From Oopsacas minuta (taxonomy: Eukaryota; Porifera; Hexactinellida; Lyssacinosida; Leucopsacidae): a stretch of DNA of 64,000 bases. Shown here piece by piece: positions 36,060 to 48,050 of this stretch. Every line of letters begins with the position of its first letter. The first letter of the stretch is position 1. The position numbers and the translations under genes are program-made. The notes under the pieces are model-generated. The model was not told the origin of the DNA, ran no database searches, and worked only from the letters and a program-made list of their open reading frames with translations. The DNA is taken from assembly GCA_024704765.1 (NCBI GenBank), contig JAKMXF010000315.1:211084-275083 (forward strand), in the 5' to 3' direction.

Positions 36060-37640
36060 GTCTGGGATCTCGACACTTCATATTATATTATTTTGTCCTG
36101 TGTTTACCAGATTATTGGAACACCCGAGGAGTATATCCTGGTATTTCTGACCACTAGCACATTCCTAGCATTGGCTCTGCTTGGATGGTGCTTTTTGGAC
36201 GGTAACGCATTCCTCCTATACAAAGTTGAGGCTCATGTTCTGCACATTTCTTCTTCATGTCCACTGAACTAGCATTTTAAAGTTGTTCCCAAGTACATTT
36301 TTGGTCATGTATGGCACGTCTGGTCAAGTTTGTTCAAATTTGTCATTGAGCTTCAACTTGACCAAACTCCGCAGCTCACATACAAATCTCTGTGACCATA
36401 GTGTGCTCAAGCTTGAGTATATTACCACAGGTTCAGAAACCCCGAGCTAGAGAAATCCCTGGACTGCCCTGCTTCTAACTTAATTACGTATCTTTCCATC
36501 CACATGAACACATCACTGTATCAAAATGATGAACTGTAAGCTATTATCATATCGAAACAACTATCATTGAAGTTTGACTGTTGTAAACCAAAGAATATTA
36601 CGATTATGCCATTCTAGAAAGGAACAAGTCCATTCTATTCAGAATTTCAGGACTTTCCCACTACCCTTTCACAAGAGCCATAATACCCTGTGTTAATTCA
36701 CCTCCCAGGTTGGCGAGCACTGCTTGAATTTCATTGATAATTGTTTTCCAACTATAAAGCAATTATTTTTCATGAGATAAACATTTGTTTGAGCTATCAA
36801 GGTGGTCAAGAAAATACTCTACTGCTTCACTCTAAGACGAAAACATTTACCAAGCATTAGATATTTAGAAATACAACGAAGTCACCTTGTGCAATGTCAT
36901 GTTGGATGGCTAAGCATCTGAATGGGTTTGTCGGCAAGGATGTCCAGGTTGCGCCTGCTGTGTCACCGCTTATCCTATCGTCATGAAAAATTATACCTCG
37001 AAGTCCTAAATTTGTACGTTGTTCACAGAGGTTCTTGACTATTGAGCAGTTGATGTTCTATGTTCCTTCGAGTCGAGAATACTGTCACTACATCAACAAT
37101 TGTGGTAACCATATGTTTATGGGTGCACATCCACGAGCCACATTTGTTGAAAGCATCCCAACCGAGAAACAAAATACTTTAGATTGTATTTTTCTCAGGA
37201 TCTTAAGAATATAACCATGTCTCATACCTGTAACTATCTGGGAAACTCTACTGTATTTCCAATATCAAAGTTCCATAGTATAGATTTATTAATCAACCTT
37301 AGCCAGCTTTTGAGATTCGGTCAAGATATGTGGCATGATCAACCGACTGCTCAACTTATGAAGACTAAGCTCTTCATGTAAGAATTGCAAACTGTATATA
37401 CTGAAACCCCTAGGGTGTTTGGATAATCATAAAGTAATCGTCGGTCTTCCACCAATAACCTTCATACAAGCTCCGTATTGTCCCTTGTTGTCGCACTTTA
37501 CGGTCTACCAGTTCTTGAGACATTTCTCTAAGAGATTCCCGTTTTAGTGAAAATTGACGATATCAATTAGTAAAATTAATGTGAAAAATGCTGAAGTCAA
37601 ACGTTAATGACATTCACGGTGAGTTAGACTAATCTTGAAA
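36060..37640. other. no gene recognised
   Basis: Short frames only, for example 37184-37381. No recognised domains or element ends. Confidence 0.4.
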
Positions 37641-37649
37641 TAATAGAAT

Positions 37650-38275
37650 ATCATAGCGCGAGAATGTTCTCGATTTAGATCCATGGTATAATTCGAATTG
37701 TTCTGAGAATTTGTTTACTAACATATAAAGATACGACGAGCCACTATCCAAAGAAAGAAATAAGGTTTCGGTCGTAAAAAGTGAGGCGCCTCCTCTCAAT
37801 CCTAAGCCGGACGTCAGAGATTCGTAAGTCCTGTAGTCAATTTTCTTTGATACACGTGGCCCAGTTGCCCAGATTACAGTTCTAAAAGCGAAACAATTAC
37901 CGGGGACTTTATGCAAATAGTTGTCTCTCAGAAGTAGAAAAACATTATTAGGAGTGGAGGCCAATGTCTGGACTACGGTGCATGCGATTATTCTACTATA
38001 ATGCACGGCCATATAAAAGTAAGCTCATAAGCCAGAGTTGGATAGAATGAGAGTTGTTGAGCTAGATCACCCACCTTATTCACCTGACCTCGCTCCTTGT
38101 GATTTCTGGCTCTTTGTAAAGTTGAGAAAGGACCTTGCAGGCAGCCATTTTGGCCAGAATCGACCTAGGGAACGCAATTGGGAGATTCCAAAAAGACATC
38201 CCGCCAGGGGACTAGAAAAATTTTTGTTTTTAATTGCCAGAACGTCTACAACGAGTTACAGACGTTGATGGTGAT
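37650..38275 (+). pseudogene. mariner transposase C-terminal relic
   Basis: Plus-strand remnants read IFFDTRGPVAQITVL (about 37840-37885) and then, at 38038-38268, VVELDHPPYSPDLAPCDFWL and FVKLRKDLAG. These match the C-terminal half of DD34D mariner transposases, and FFD..GPVAQI is shared with the mariner at 46.6-48.0 kb, so the two are probably the same subfamily. The 127-codon minus-strand frame at 37629-38012 is its shadow. No N-terminal half or TIRs were found: a truncated, dead copy. Confidence 0.78.
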
Positions 38276-38289
38276 AATTTCCAGAAAAT

Positions 38290-39290
38290 ATAACAATTGT
38301 ACATGTGTATTCTGTATAGTTACAAAAATATGGGGTAGGGTCGGGAACCTTTGAACGCCAATTGTATTATACTTCCATGGCTATATTTTATAAAAAGCTT
38401 TTATACTCTGGATTGATTTCTTGGAATTTAGAGTTGTCAACCCAGTTGTTAAAGCCTACTTTTCAATATCTGGAACCAGACCATTTCCGTATTTTCCTGA
38501 ATAAGCGCTTGGGCTTGTATATGCTTTGTGGGCAAGAAAAGGGCTCCAAGACTGAATGAAAATCTATCCCCACAATATAGAAGAATTCTTTATGAAATAC
38601 ACTCCCCATTTGACTATGCAACAAATTCAGACAAAAGTTTCCCAATAGTCCTTTGTATGCATATTCAAAAATTCAAATATACTGAATTCTATAGAATATC
38701 ACGAAAAGAATAATGAACGCCCGGCCGCTTATTCATGAAAATCAGGTATTAATTATTGCAGCATTTGGAGTATACCAAGTTTGGCATTGTTGTTAAGTTT
38801 CACAGATATACAGTTAGACTCACTCACTCGCCTATTTACACATAGTCTCACTTTGATTTTCAACTTCTGGATTAACACCATCAAACGAAAAATACGAAGT
38901 CGCAAAAGAGTAGCGAAAGAGTGAAGGTTTTTTTCGGCCGCTTTTAAATATTGTTCAGCTAAATATCGAATGTTACGTTGATAATAGTGCGCTGATTCCA
39001 GGTAGAAGATTGAGAAATGTTTGTAGATATGAACTCTGAGAATATATCCACTGTTCAAGTATATATTATGTATCACAAAATGGCCAACGTCTAATCATAT
39101 GATCTGGCCAACAGGATCTAGAAGAATTTTGGGGATTTACAGACCCCACGAAGGTCCTATCTGTAGCCAACGCTGTAAATAATAATAACAATAATTTATA
39201 ATAGTTTGCCTAGTGATCCAATGAATCTGGCTGCGTCTCTTTCCACTGCGATTTATTCTGTGATTTCCTCTCTACCTCATCCCAATTTAT
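38290..39290. other. no gene recognised
   Basis: AT-rich with short unrecognised frames on both strands (for example 38753-39076 minus). Confidence 0.4.
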
Positions 39291-39299
39291 TTCTGCAGA

Positions 39300-41260
39300 T
39301 AGCAGATGTGTGAGCTCTTAACATTTTTATTTTCTCTACCTAGAACATGCACTAGCCAGTTCCATAATTATCTTTTACCTACTGTAGGAGACTCAAGTTG
39401 AAGCCACCTTTCACTTTGTCCAGTTACAGACTTTCCAATTCTTGCAAGGTACTTTAATTCGAAAGATTTCATTTTTTCTTCAGTCCCAGCGCTAGGATTC
39501 ACACCCATAAGATATAATTGCGCCTATGCGACAAAAAATTGACGTTTATGGAATTTATACGATAGTCGATGATTACACACCACAATCTCTAATTCTCCAA
39601 ATTCACTATAACCTCTACTAATTCTGTATTTCTGTTCTTCACTTTTTCCTCACAGTTTATTGATAAATGAGCCCAGATATTCGGTGGGTGTAAGTATCTG
39701 ATCCCAAAACTTACCTTCATGGTGCTCGGCTTGCATAGTCGCACTCTTGTCCCTTCTAGATGTTGGTTTATCCAACAGAGAGCCTCGGGTAAGTACTCCA
39801 TGTTATACTTAATTATTCCATGGTAATGAGCCTAAGCAGTGTACGAGTGAATGTCTCCATCTTGTCTTACAATACGTAGTCTCTGTCTGGTACGTAGGAC
39901 TGGATCAGGAATATGTCTTCATCATTAGATCGACTTTCAATCATCCATGTGCCCTAAGTACGTATCCTTGTCATCTCCCGGATCATTATCTCATAATACT
40001 TCCAGACGTATACCTTTGCACGCAGGTTTGTCGGGTGGGTTGCTTGCCTTCTTTGGGAAGGGTAGAGCAGACCATGGACATCAGAAACTTGGGTTCAGTG
40101 CATCAATATCAATATTGAGTTGGCTTCGAGACTAATGGTTTGGGATCAATGAGCAGCTGTAAGCTTTTTGATGCACTGATTTCGGGTCCCCTGACGAGGC
40201 TGTGGTCTCCAAGAGGGCTGTAGAGTTTCCATGTCCTTACTATTATTTTCCATCAACCATAATAGGTCATCTGCGTATCCGATCTTGGAGAAGTTTCTCC
40301 CGGTATAACAAGCTTACTCCCATGTTTTCGTTATCTCTCTGTTAGACTATCTCCTGATATACTCGATCTAAGCATATTAGGAATAGGAACGATGAGATTA
40401 CGTCTCCTTGTATTACACCCCTTCCAATTCTGAATACATTACTTTATTTGCCCCTATTTAACTCTACTAACACAGTTGACGTATCGTATATCTTTCGATG
40501 AGCTTAACTAAGTTGTTGTGGACACTCCACATATGTAAATCTTCTACTAGATATATGTAGTTAACCTTGTCAAATGCTACCTTTAGTCTATGAGGGTGAA
40601 ACATGCTGTGTCAAAAAGTGATACTATGTCATGTATGATTGCTCTATAGTTGTGTAGATTATCACGTTTTTCTGCGAGAGGGTCTGAATCCGCACTAAAT
40701 ATCTGATATACAGATACTATTCATGATTTGTAGGAGAAGTATGCATGAGGGTTTTTGAGATTAAGCATAGTCCGAGTGCCATGTTTTTGGGTATCATCTC
40801 TTGGCTAATGATGTCAGACAGTAAAATTCTCAAAGAAATTACAACGGTGGAGCTTACCTTGTATACTTCAGCTGGTATTCCTTATTTCCCAACTGTATGT
40901 CCGTTTTACATTCTGTTGATTGCCACAGCCAATTCGGCTTCTGGTACTGCTCCATACAGTGTTTATGGTATGTCTACATTTTGCAACTGTATGGCGACGG
41001 ATGAACGAAGCCTATCTGATTCCTTGAATCTCTCTGAGAGGTGGCTTTGCAATACAGTGATTCTCTGCTCTTCAGCCACTATGGGTAAATTATTTGTGGT
41101 TTTGATAACTTTGCTCCACAGGTGAGCCAAAAGTTCTGCAATAAATTGCAATTGATACATACTCCAAAGTTTTTTGCTATACCTTTACAGATTTCGTTGT
41201 ATTTGGAGGAACTAACTATATCAAAATTTCAAATCCTTGTTCCTAAATTATGAGATCTAA
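39300..41260 (-). pseudogene. LINE-type reverse transcriptase relic
   Basis: The minus strand carries a decayed non-LTR reverse transcriptase. Upstream segments near 41160-40745 read AVPEAELAVAINRM and GIPAEVYK. The core at 40440-40340 reads FRIGRGVIQGDVISSLLFLI, equivalent to the GxxQGDxxSPxLF block of LINE reverse transcriptases. A damaged FADD-like region and LMVDG follow near 40280. Further C-terminal fragments are at 39801-39589 (GIRYLHPPNIWAHLS) and 39460-39340 (RIGKSVTGQSERWLQLE). Stops are frequent and no poly(A) tail or target duplication was resolved. The clade is not assignable by eye. Confidence 0.72.
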
Positions 41261-41366
41261 TTCATTTCAAATATCTTATCTTTGGCTTTGATTCACATTT
41301 TCAATCATTCAGGGAATTTTCCCCATGCTCGCGCTACTTCTTCCTTTCCTAAATCATTCCACAAAC

Positions 41367-43330
41367 CAGTGGTTCCCAAATTTATATACTTAGTGACCCA
41401 CTTTTAGTTCATCCAAAACCTCGCGACCATACAAAGTTAACTAGGATTATATAATAAATCATGATCAATTCAGTAGTATTATGATATGATATTACTAATA
41501 AATGTTTTCTAATGCGAAGGATGTAATTGTTTCTGCTTAACTAACTCTTGTATTTCAGGCTCTGTGGTAGAGAGTGCGCAAAGTAGATCATCTTCCACTT
41601 TTAATCTATTCCTAGTGCTACTTTTTAGCTGTAGTAGAATGGAAAAACTTGATTCACAGAGGTAAGTTGTCGCAACTGAAATAAGTTTTTGCAGCACAAT
41701 TCTTGTCAACGTGGGATATGAATCTTTCATTAAGCTCCAAAAAGTATTCAATTCCTCTCTTTCAAAGACTTCCTTTGCAGATCCATCATTGATAAGTTCT
41801 ATTAATTCATCCTAAGCCCGATCATTCTTATCAGGTATTGTTTGAGGAGAAACAATGAATGGATTTCTGAATAAAGTAAATTCGATGTCACCACATTCAG
41901 GAAAATAATGGAAAATTCAGATTCTATAGCTGCAAGGTGTTCAATGATAATACCTCTGGTGTCCTCGTCTAGCCTGATATCTTTCTCCTTGAAAGGTTCA
42001 GATAACCCTCGAACATACATGTGTTTCTATTTCAATTTTTCTTTTCCAATTCTTAAGTTTCATTTGAAAAGTATTCAGTTTTCCATTAAAATCAAAAATG
42101 TATTTATTTTGCCTTGAAGAGAGAGACTTAAACTGTTGATGCGATCAAAAATATCGACAAGGTAAGCAAGATGCACTTCGCTCCTCTCATCTGAGATTAT
42201 TACCAAAAATTCATGTTTTGCATTTTGGTCAAGGAATACCTTTATCTCCGGAAGCATTATTTGGACTCGTTTAAGAACATTTCCCTTTGAAAGCCAACGT
42301 ACTTGAGTGTAGTAAAAGAGTAGAGTTTGGTGACTAGCGGTCATGTCCTCTCATAGTTCTCTGAAAAGCCGCGTGTTAAGTGCACTGGATTTGATAAAGT
42401 TCTATCTTTATTATTATAGACATCATTTCTAAGAGCTGTGGCAGCATAATTTTACAAGCTAGCGCTTGTCTATGGATCACGCAGTGTACTCCTGTGACTT
42501 CTGGTGATTTATCTTTGACAAGCTTTTGAAAACCTGAACGCGAACCAAGCATAGCTGGTACTCCATCACTTCAAACGCCACACTAATCCTTCCACTCGAG
42601 TTAATTATCTTGGAAATAATTGTCAATCAATTCAAAGACATCCTGTGATCTAGTTGTGGTTTCAAATTCACGACAGAACAAAAACTCCTCCTTAAATTTA
42701 TTATTGTGAACATCGGCAGTATACCATTAATTGTGAGCATGATGAAACATCTGTAGACTCATCAAGTTGCAGTGAAAACAACTTAATAGGAGAAACGAAC
42801 AATTGTTTCACAATCAGTTTCAGCATATTATCCGACTTATCAGAAATTCTTCGCTCGACGGTGTTATTAGAAAGAGGGATGCATGATAACTTTTGGCGAA
42901 TTCATTTCTAAAAATAAGTTGAACCATGTCCTTGCACAAGGGAGTATGGTCCTCTCCAATTGTGTGAGGTTTCTGCTTTCTTGCTATTCTTAAAATACAA
43001 GGTATGAAGCTTCAATACACATGAACGATTGTTGTTGATAAGTGCCTGTTGTATCAAGTCTTGATCGCTTCAACACAGTTTCCATCCTTTTGAAAATGAA
43101 GGATCTTTAGATGAATGTTCAGGATGACGAGTTTCGAGATGTCTTTTTAATTTACTCGGTTTCATTGATTCAGCTGAGAGAGTCTCATTGCATACGACAC
43201 ATCGGGGGGTTTTGAATTCCTGAATTTTGAATATAGGTAAATCCATAGTTGATATAATCTTCTGCGTACTTCCGCTTTTGGAGCCGTTGCCATGATCGTT
43301 GATTTTGATTTTAGAAAATTTCTATTAGAT
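41367..43330 (-). mobile_element. hAT element relic, one end seen
   Basis: The left end (3' end of the transposase strand) starts CAGTGGTTCCCAAATTTATA at 41367, like the ends of the hAT at 26989. A matching opposite end was not found before the mariner at 43553, so the right border is approximate and the copy may be truncated. The minus strand encodes a broken transposase. Confidence 0.75.
41509..43310 (-). pseudogene. hAT transposase relic (ZBED-like)
   Basis: Read on the minus strand. A BED-type finger region lies near 43235-43100 (MKPSKLKRHLETRHPEHSS in a shifted frame). A region with SLQLDESTDVS-like remnants is near 42790-42730. 42344-42075 carries LLFYYTQVRWLSKGNVLKRV and LVDIFDRINSLSLSLQGK. 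42020-41802 is the central part. 41751-41509 carries the dimerisation motif TTYLCESSFSILLQLKSSTR and NRLKVEDDL. It has the same architecture as the other hAT relics here, with stops and frameshifts throughout. Confidence 0.83.
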
Positions 43331-43552
43331 AATTATTGGGTAAATGTATTTAATAACATTAATCTACTAATGACATTGTAATAAGTATACACTATGCATA
43401 TTGTTCAGTATAGTTGTTATAATTTCATCATAAGTATGTTTACAACATTCAAAATAAAATTTTGAAGTAACACCATAATACTATATGTTTTCAGACACTA
43501 AAGTAACCATAAACAGACTTGGTCAAACGAAACAAAGATAATTGACAACGTG

Positions 43553-43907
43553 CTAAATTAGATCCCTCAATTGTTTATGAATTCGAGCCAATGACGACCC
43601 CCAGTTTTGGAAACAGTGCCATAAACGAACAATTGCCATTTTCAAAGCCTGAACAGATTTATGTGCGTGATTGTTCACTATTGCTTCCATTCTACCCCAC
43701 AAATAGTAGTCACAAGGGGTTGAGGTCTGGGCTAGGAGGGGGGCCATTCATCCTTGTTGAAAAAATCAGTAATGTTCCTGGAAGCCAGTCCTGATTAATC
43801 TTAGCAGTATGAGCTGGGGATTCGTCCTGTTGAAATAATCAATTTTCTCCCTTCCTGAAGGTAGGCCTATTGGTTTTATATCGGTGCCCTTGGGTGGTGG
43901 TCTATAT
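43553..43907 (-). pseudogene. DD37D mariner transposase, C-terminal part, disrupted by hAT
   Basis: Minus-strand frames give WLFQQDESPAHTAKINQDWL near 43840-43780, then SPDLNPCDYYLWGRMEAIV (from about 43735), with a C-terminus to 43553. The distance from the QQD aspartate to the CDYY aspartate is 37 residues, so this is DD37D-type. The hAT insertion at 43908 cuts it. Part of the upstream coding sequence appears to resume at 46253 after the hAT. Confidence 0.8.
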
Positions 43908-46244
43908 CAGGCTTGTCCAACCTACGGCCCGCGGGACCACAATCCGGCCCGCGAGAGGATTCTATCCCGCCCGCCAACATGCTCGGGAACTGTTACCAGT
44001 TGGTGGCGATATTTAATTGAGTGAAACCTATTTGAGCGAACTCAATTAGGAGAAACCCAATATTGCAAAACCAAATTGAATGAAACCAATTTCTGAAAAG
44101 TGTGATTTCAATAACTTAAAAATCCTTAAATAACTTTGTAATTTAGTTTTGATTGAGTAATCATCTGTCACATAACTGGGTTTCTCTCAACTCGAACAGC
44201 TCATATAAATTCCAAATAATAAACCATCTTAAACAATATTAAAATAACTACAAAACAAATATGTCAACTCCCGTGATTAAAGCAAAGAAAAGGAAAATTG
44301 ATAGTGAATGTCGAGTTTTCAAATCCTCATGGACATTAGATTTTTTCGTCGTAGAACACAACGAATACTTATTGTGCTTGATATGTCAGGAGAAGATAGC
44401 TGTATTCAAAGAGTATAATATCAAACGACATTACTCTACTAAACATGCAGATACATTTGACACGCTTACAGGTCAGGTGAGAATCGATCGGGTGAACCTG
44501 TTGAAGGATAGCATCAACAGTCAACAATCTTTCTTTAAAGCCGTTAAATTAAGTTCTGAGACAGCAACAAAGGTCAGCTTTCTGATAACAGAAGCGATAG
44601 CCAAGAGTGGAAAACCATTGTCTGAAGGGGAATTTGTAAAAGACTGCTTAGACATATTTACATCTGTGGCATGCCCAAATAAGAAGTCGATAGTAGAGAG
44701 CATCAGTCTGTCACATCAAACTGTTGCTAGAAGAGTAGATGATTTATCATCCAACATTGAAATTTCACTAATTAAACGACTCAATGCTTGCAAATTTTAC
44801 AGCTTGGCCCTTGATGAAAGTACCGATGTTAGCGACACAGCTCAACTGGCAATCTTTGTACGTGGTGTCACAGAAAATTTCGAAATAATCGAAGAACTGC
44901 TCGACTTATGTCCAATGAAAGGCACAACTACTGGGCAAGATATTTTCAATGTAGTAAAACATGTGTTTACGAAATTCAAACTTGCAGATGAAAAACTAAG
45001 TGGTTTAACAACTGATGGAGCCCCTGCGATGACAGGAAAGCATAAAGGCTTTGTTAGCCTTATGCTCAAATCAATGACCTCTCCTGTTATGACATACCAC
45101 TGCATTATTCATCAAGAACAACTTTGTGCAAAAACCTTAGATATGAAACATGTGATGGAAAATGTCGTCAATACAGTCAATTTCATAAGGTCGAAGGGAC
45201 TCAATCACAGACAATTCCAAGCGTTTCTTGCAGAGATAGGATCAGACTATAACGATGTTATTTACTTTAGCCAAGTTAGCTGGCTCAGCAGAGCGTCCAC
45301 TCTAGCCAGATACTGGTCACTACTTGAAGAAATAAAAACATTCATGACCATTAAGGGAAAGGATGTGAGCTTTCTGGATGATGATCAGTGGTTGAATGAT
45401 CTCGCATTTCTAGTTGACATAACTAAGTATCTCGCAGATTTAAATCTGAAACTACAAGGAAGAAAACAATTCGTTAACAACCTGTATGAGCATGTCAAAG
45501 CGTTCATCAACAAATTACAATTATTCCACCAACAATTTATTTTGAAAAAGGTGGTATATTTCTCAACATTATCTACAAGAAAAAGTGAGACAGTGAATCA
45601 TGATAAGTATTCTGCACTGATCAACAGCTTAATCGATGAATTTGAACTAAGATTTTCTGATTTTAGTGACAAATTCGATGAAATGGAGTTGTTTGGAACT
45701 GATGCCACTAATGCTCCTGAAATGTTCCAACTGGAACTAATTGGAATACAAAATAACTCGGAGAGAAAGAGAGCTTTTGCAGAGCATGACCTTCTGACAT
45801 TTTATGGTCAATATGTTACATCGGATCTATTTCCTAATTTATCGCAACACGCCCTTAGGTTCCTTTCCTTATTTGGCAGCACGTATTGCTGTCAACAGCT
45901 TTTCTCAATGATGAAAAATGTTCAAAGCAAGTCTAGATCACTCCTGACAGACACTCATCTATCAGGAATATTACGGATTGCGACATCAAGTGTACGAGCA
46001 GATATTGACTCTTTGTGTAAACAAAAACAAAGTCAGATATCCCATTAGATATGTTCTTTATCATTAAAGTTTACTATAATTAAATAATACATGTAGTAAT
46101 TTTTCAATTCTGAAATAATCCGTATTAACGCCATCCCCAAATAAATAACATCTTGCTACTTTGATATATCCAATGTCGTGCGGCCCTCAAGTAGATAAAG
46201 AAGCCCTCATTTGGCCCGCGAACAAAAAAGGTTGGACAAGCCTG
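43908..46244 (+). mobile_element. complete hAT transposon, intact ORF, perfect 8 bp duplication
   Basis: TIRs are CAGGCTTGTCCAACCT at the left and its exact inverse AGGTTGGACAAGCCTG at the right, continuing with GGCCCGCG-type subterminal sequence. GTCTATAT flanks both ends (43900-43907 and 46245-46252). The 2337 bp element holds one uninterrupted 595-codon transposase gene. Terminal CAGG...TCCAAC with GGCCCGCG resembles hAT-Charlie-type ends known from vertebrates and invertebrates. Intact ORF, exact TIRs and exact duplication indicate a young, possibly active copy, inserted into a mariner. Confidence 0.95.
44261..46048 (+). CDS. hAT transposase (GTF2IRD2/ZBED-like), intact
   Basis: Cut-and-paste transposase of 595 residues acting on its own element's ends. 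In order: a BED zinc finger (C39, C42, H57, H62; LLCLICQEK...IKRHYSTKH); the first catalytic aspartate in LALDESTD (D185); the second in TTDGAPAMTG (D252); the C..H pair CIIH (C281, H284); and the SWLSRAST...LLEEIKTF block (about 339-361), which supplies the usual glutamate. The C-terminal dimerisation region STYCCQQLFSMMKNVQSKSR with HLSGIL lies at about 537-577. SWLSR replaces the more usual RWLSR. The start is the first ATG after an A-rich leader, and ATTAAA at 46063 could serve for polyadenylation. Nothing shows damage. A domesticated gene is less likely because TIRs and target duplication are intact. Confidence 0.93.
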   Translation: MSTPVIKAKKRKIDSECRVFKSSWTLDFFVVEHNEYLLCLICQEKIAVFKEYNIKRHYSTKHADTFDTLTGQVRIDRVNLLKDSINSQQSFFKAVKLSSETATKVSFLITEAIAKSGKPLSEGEFVKDCLDIFTSVACPNKKSIVESISLSHQTVARRVDDLSSNIEISLIKRLNACKFYSLALDESTDVSDTAQLAIFVRGVTENFEIIEELLDLCPMKGTTTGQDIFNVVKHVFTKFKLADEKLSGLTTDGAPAMTGKHKGFVSLMLKSMTSPVMTYHCIIHQEQLCAKTLDMKHVMENVVNTVNFIRSKGLNHRQFQAFLAEIGSDYNDVIYFSQVSWLSRASTLARYWSLLEEIKTFMTIKGKDVSFLDDDQWLNDLAFLVDITKYLADLNLKLQGRKQFVNNLYEHVKAFINKLQLFHQQFILKKVVYFSTLSTRKSETVNHDKYSALINSLIDEFELRFSDFSDKFDEMELFGTDATNAPEMFQLELIGIQNNSERKRAFAEHDLLTFYGQYVTSDLFPNLSQHALRFLSLFGSTYCCQQLFSMMKNVQSKSRSLLTDTHLSGILRIATSSVRADIDSLCKQKQSQISH

Positions 46245-46420
46245 GTCTATATCACCAGATTAACCCTGACATCGCTAGCGTTTGGTTATTTATGGTCCCA
46301 AAACGCGCTTACACCAGCGCCAATGTTGGCAGAGCCCTGATGCAATGCAATAGTACACAGGTCTAGTTTATGCAATATTTAGTAAGAGATTGGTTTAATG
46401 GAACAACAATTTGGGTGTCG
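46245..46420 (-). pseudogene. mariner upstream remnant beyond the hAT
   Basis: The sequence after the duplicated GTCTATAT probably continues the minus-strand mariner interrupted at 43908. Its reverse-strand frames give only short weak matches, so the boundary is approximate. Confidence 0.4.
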
Positions 46421-46429
46421 TAAGCAACC

Positions 46430-46645
46430 CCTGGTACCCCAATATTTCCGGGCGGGCCAGAGGCATACCCGGAGTTTCCTGGTGAAATAGCCTAAATTAA
46501 CCTTCCAACCCAGTTTCATCTCGGGAATAGTTTGGCTTTTTTAGATTGTCCCCCAGGTATAAACAGGGCTAGCCCAGATTAGGCCCCGGGGTTAATCTAG
46601 GCTAGCCCTGATTATGCCCTCAAAAGGAGATCATCTGTGCTAGCC
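46430..46645. repeat. GC-rich palindromic repeat, part A (split by mariner)
   Basis: A locally GC-rich stretch with GGGCTAGCCCAGATTAGGCC, then CCGGGGTTAATCTAGGCTAG and CCCTGATTATGCCC: short inverted and direct copies of a unit like AGATTA.GCCC.GGGTTAAT. Related sequence continues after the mariner (47981-48050) and recurs at 50980-51095. Type unknown. Confidence 0.5.
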
Positions 46646-46647
46646 TA

Positions 46648-47978
46648 CAGAGGTATTCAATATATACCAATCACTGTATATTTTTAATGAAATAGCAGTT
46701 ATAAGCTAGTATTACTCAGTGCAATTATATAGAACCCTATTTCAACTTTCTAACAAAACTTAGAGAGAGTTGATCACTTAATTATTTCCCAAATTTCAGT
46801 TATTTTTTAGAAACCTACATTTTCTCCTTTGCATTTTTCACGGCTTCTTGTCCAAATTTTCGGATCTTGAACAACGAACGTACATCAAACTTCGAACCAT
46901 TCTCGAAGTCCCTCCAAAGTCTATTCATGACGAGTTGGCAACGATATGTATAGAAGATACTTTATCGTATTCAACTGTCAGAAGGTGGGTGAGCCTATTT
47001 AGGGAAGGTATGACCTGTGTCCAAGACGCCCCTCGTCCTGGAGCACTAGAACTGGCGACCAACAATGACAAATTGAGTGAAGTAAAGGAATATGTCGAGT
47101 CCTTTCGCATTCTTCGGTTGAGGAGGTAGCTAACTATGTTGGCATTTCAAAGGGAAGTGCACACACAATTCTGAAGGCAGATTTAGAACTGAGGAAGGTA
47201 CAAGTGCGAGTGGTACCACATTGCTTAACTTTTCCACAAAAGGCCGCGAGACTCCAAATGGCTAAGGAAAACCATGAAATTTATGAAGGGAGTGACCCTG
47301 GCGGTTATTAGAGATAATAACAGGTGATGAAACATGGATACAATTCAAACCACCGATCAGAAAGCAAGATGGCAGGGTATGGCTAAAGAAAGGAGAGGTA
47401 CCCCCAGCTGTTTGTGTGTCCGACTTCCGTGCCCCGAAGGTCTTGTACTGCATATTTTTCGATGGCCTAGGTCCTGTAGCCTAAATCCCTGTTCCCAAAG
47501 GTCAGACACTCACAGGACAATTTTACGCAGATGTGGTGTTGCCTGAGGTCGAAAATATTATCTTAAGTGTCGTCCAAAGACTGGAACTCGCGGTCTCAAA
47601 ATTTTGCACGATAATGCTAGACCACATAAATCTTTGGCTCTAGGGAAAAAATTGAAGATATGGGTATGCACGAAGTTCCACATCCACCTTATTCTCCTGA
47701 TATAGCCCCATGTGACTTCTGGCTGTTTAGAAAACTCAAAGATACCCTCACGGACGCGAATTTGAGGATCGGCTCAGCCTTGCTCGGGCAATTTACAAAT
47801 ACCTTGAAGTCATACCCAAGGATGAGTACAGGAAGACTTTTGAAAATTGGATTAAAGGCTAAATTCAGTTGTAGCGTATAAAGGAGACTCCTTTGAACAT
47901 TCATAGCAAAAATTACCAACTTTACACAAGTATTAATAGTTTTAGTATGGTATGATTAGTGTTTATTGAATGCCCCTG
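46648..47978 (+). mobile_element. mariner element (DD34D), full length
   Basis: The left TIR starts CAGAGGTATTCAATATATAC and the reverse complement of the right starts CAGGGGCATTCAATAAACAC. TA flanks both (46646-46647 and 47979-47980). The length of 1331 bp is normal for mariner. It is inserted in a GC-rich repeat. Confidence 0.9.
46848..47881 (+). pseudogene. mariner transposase, frameshifted
   Basis: The N-terminal part (46848-47129) has an HTH-like STVRRWVSLFREGMTCVQDA and PRPG linker. ISKGSAH-like sequence follows near 47140, then ITGDETWI with the first aspartate (about 47320). FFDGLGPVA lies in another frame near 47458-47485. The second catalytic motif LHDNARPHKS is near 47608-47637. 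47660-47881 carries HEVPHPPYSPDIAPCDFWLF. With the frame corrected, the second and third aspartates are 34 residues apart, i.e. DD34D. At least three frame changes make it inactive. Confidence 0.88.
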
Positions 47979-47980
47979 TA

Positions 47981-48050
47981 AATTATCCGCAGCTATAGTC
48001 CGGGATAGCGCAGATTACCCCCGGAGTTAATGGTCAACAGATTATGATGT
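47981..48050. repeat. GC-rich palindromic repeat, part A continued
   Basis: Contains AGTCCGGGATAGCGCAGATT and ACCCCCGGAGTTAATGG, similar to the units left of the mariner. Confidence 0.45.

Noticed and set aside
37629-38012. 127-codon minus-strand frame
   Set aside because: Lies opposite mariner transposase remnants on the plus strand; a shadow.
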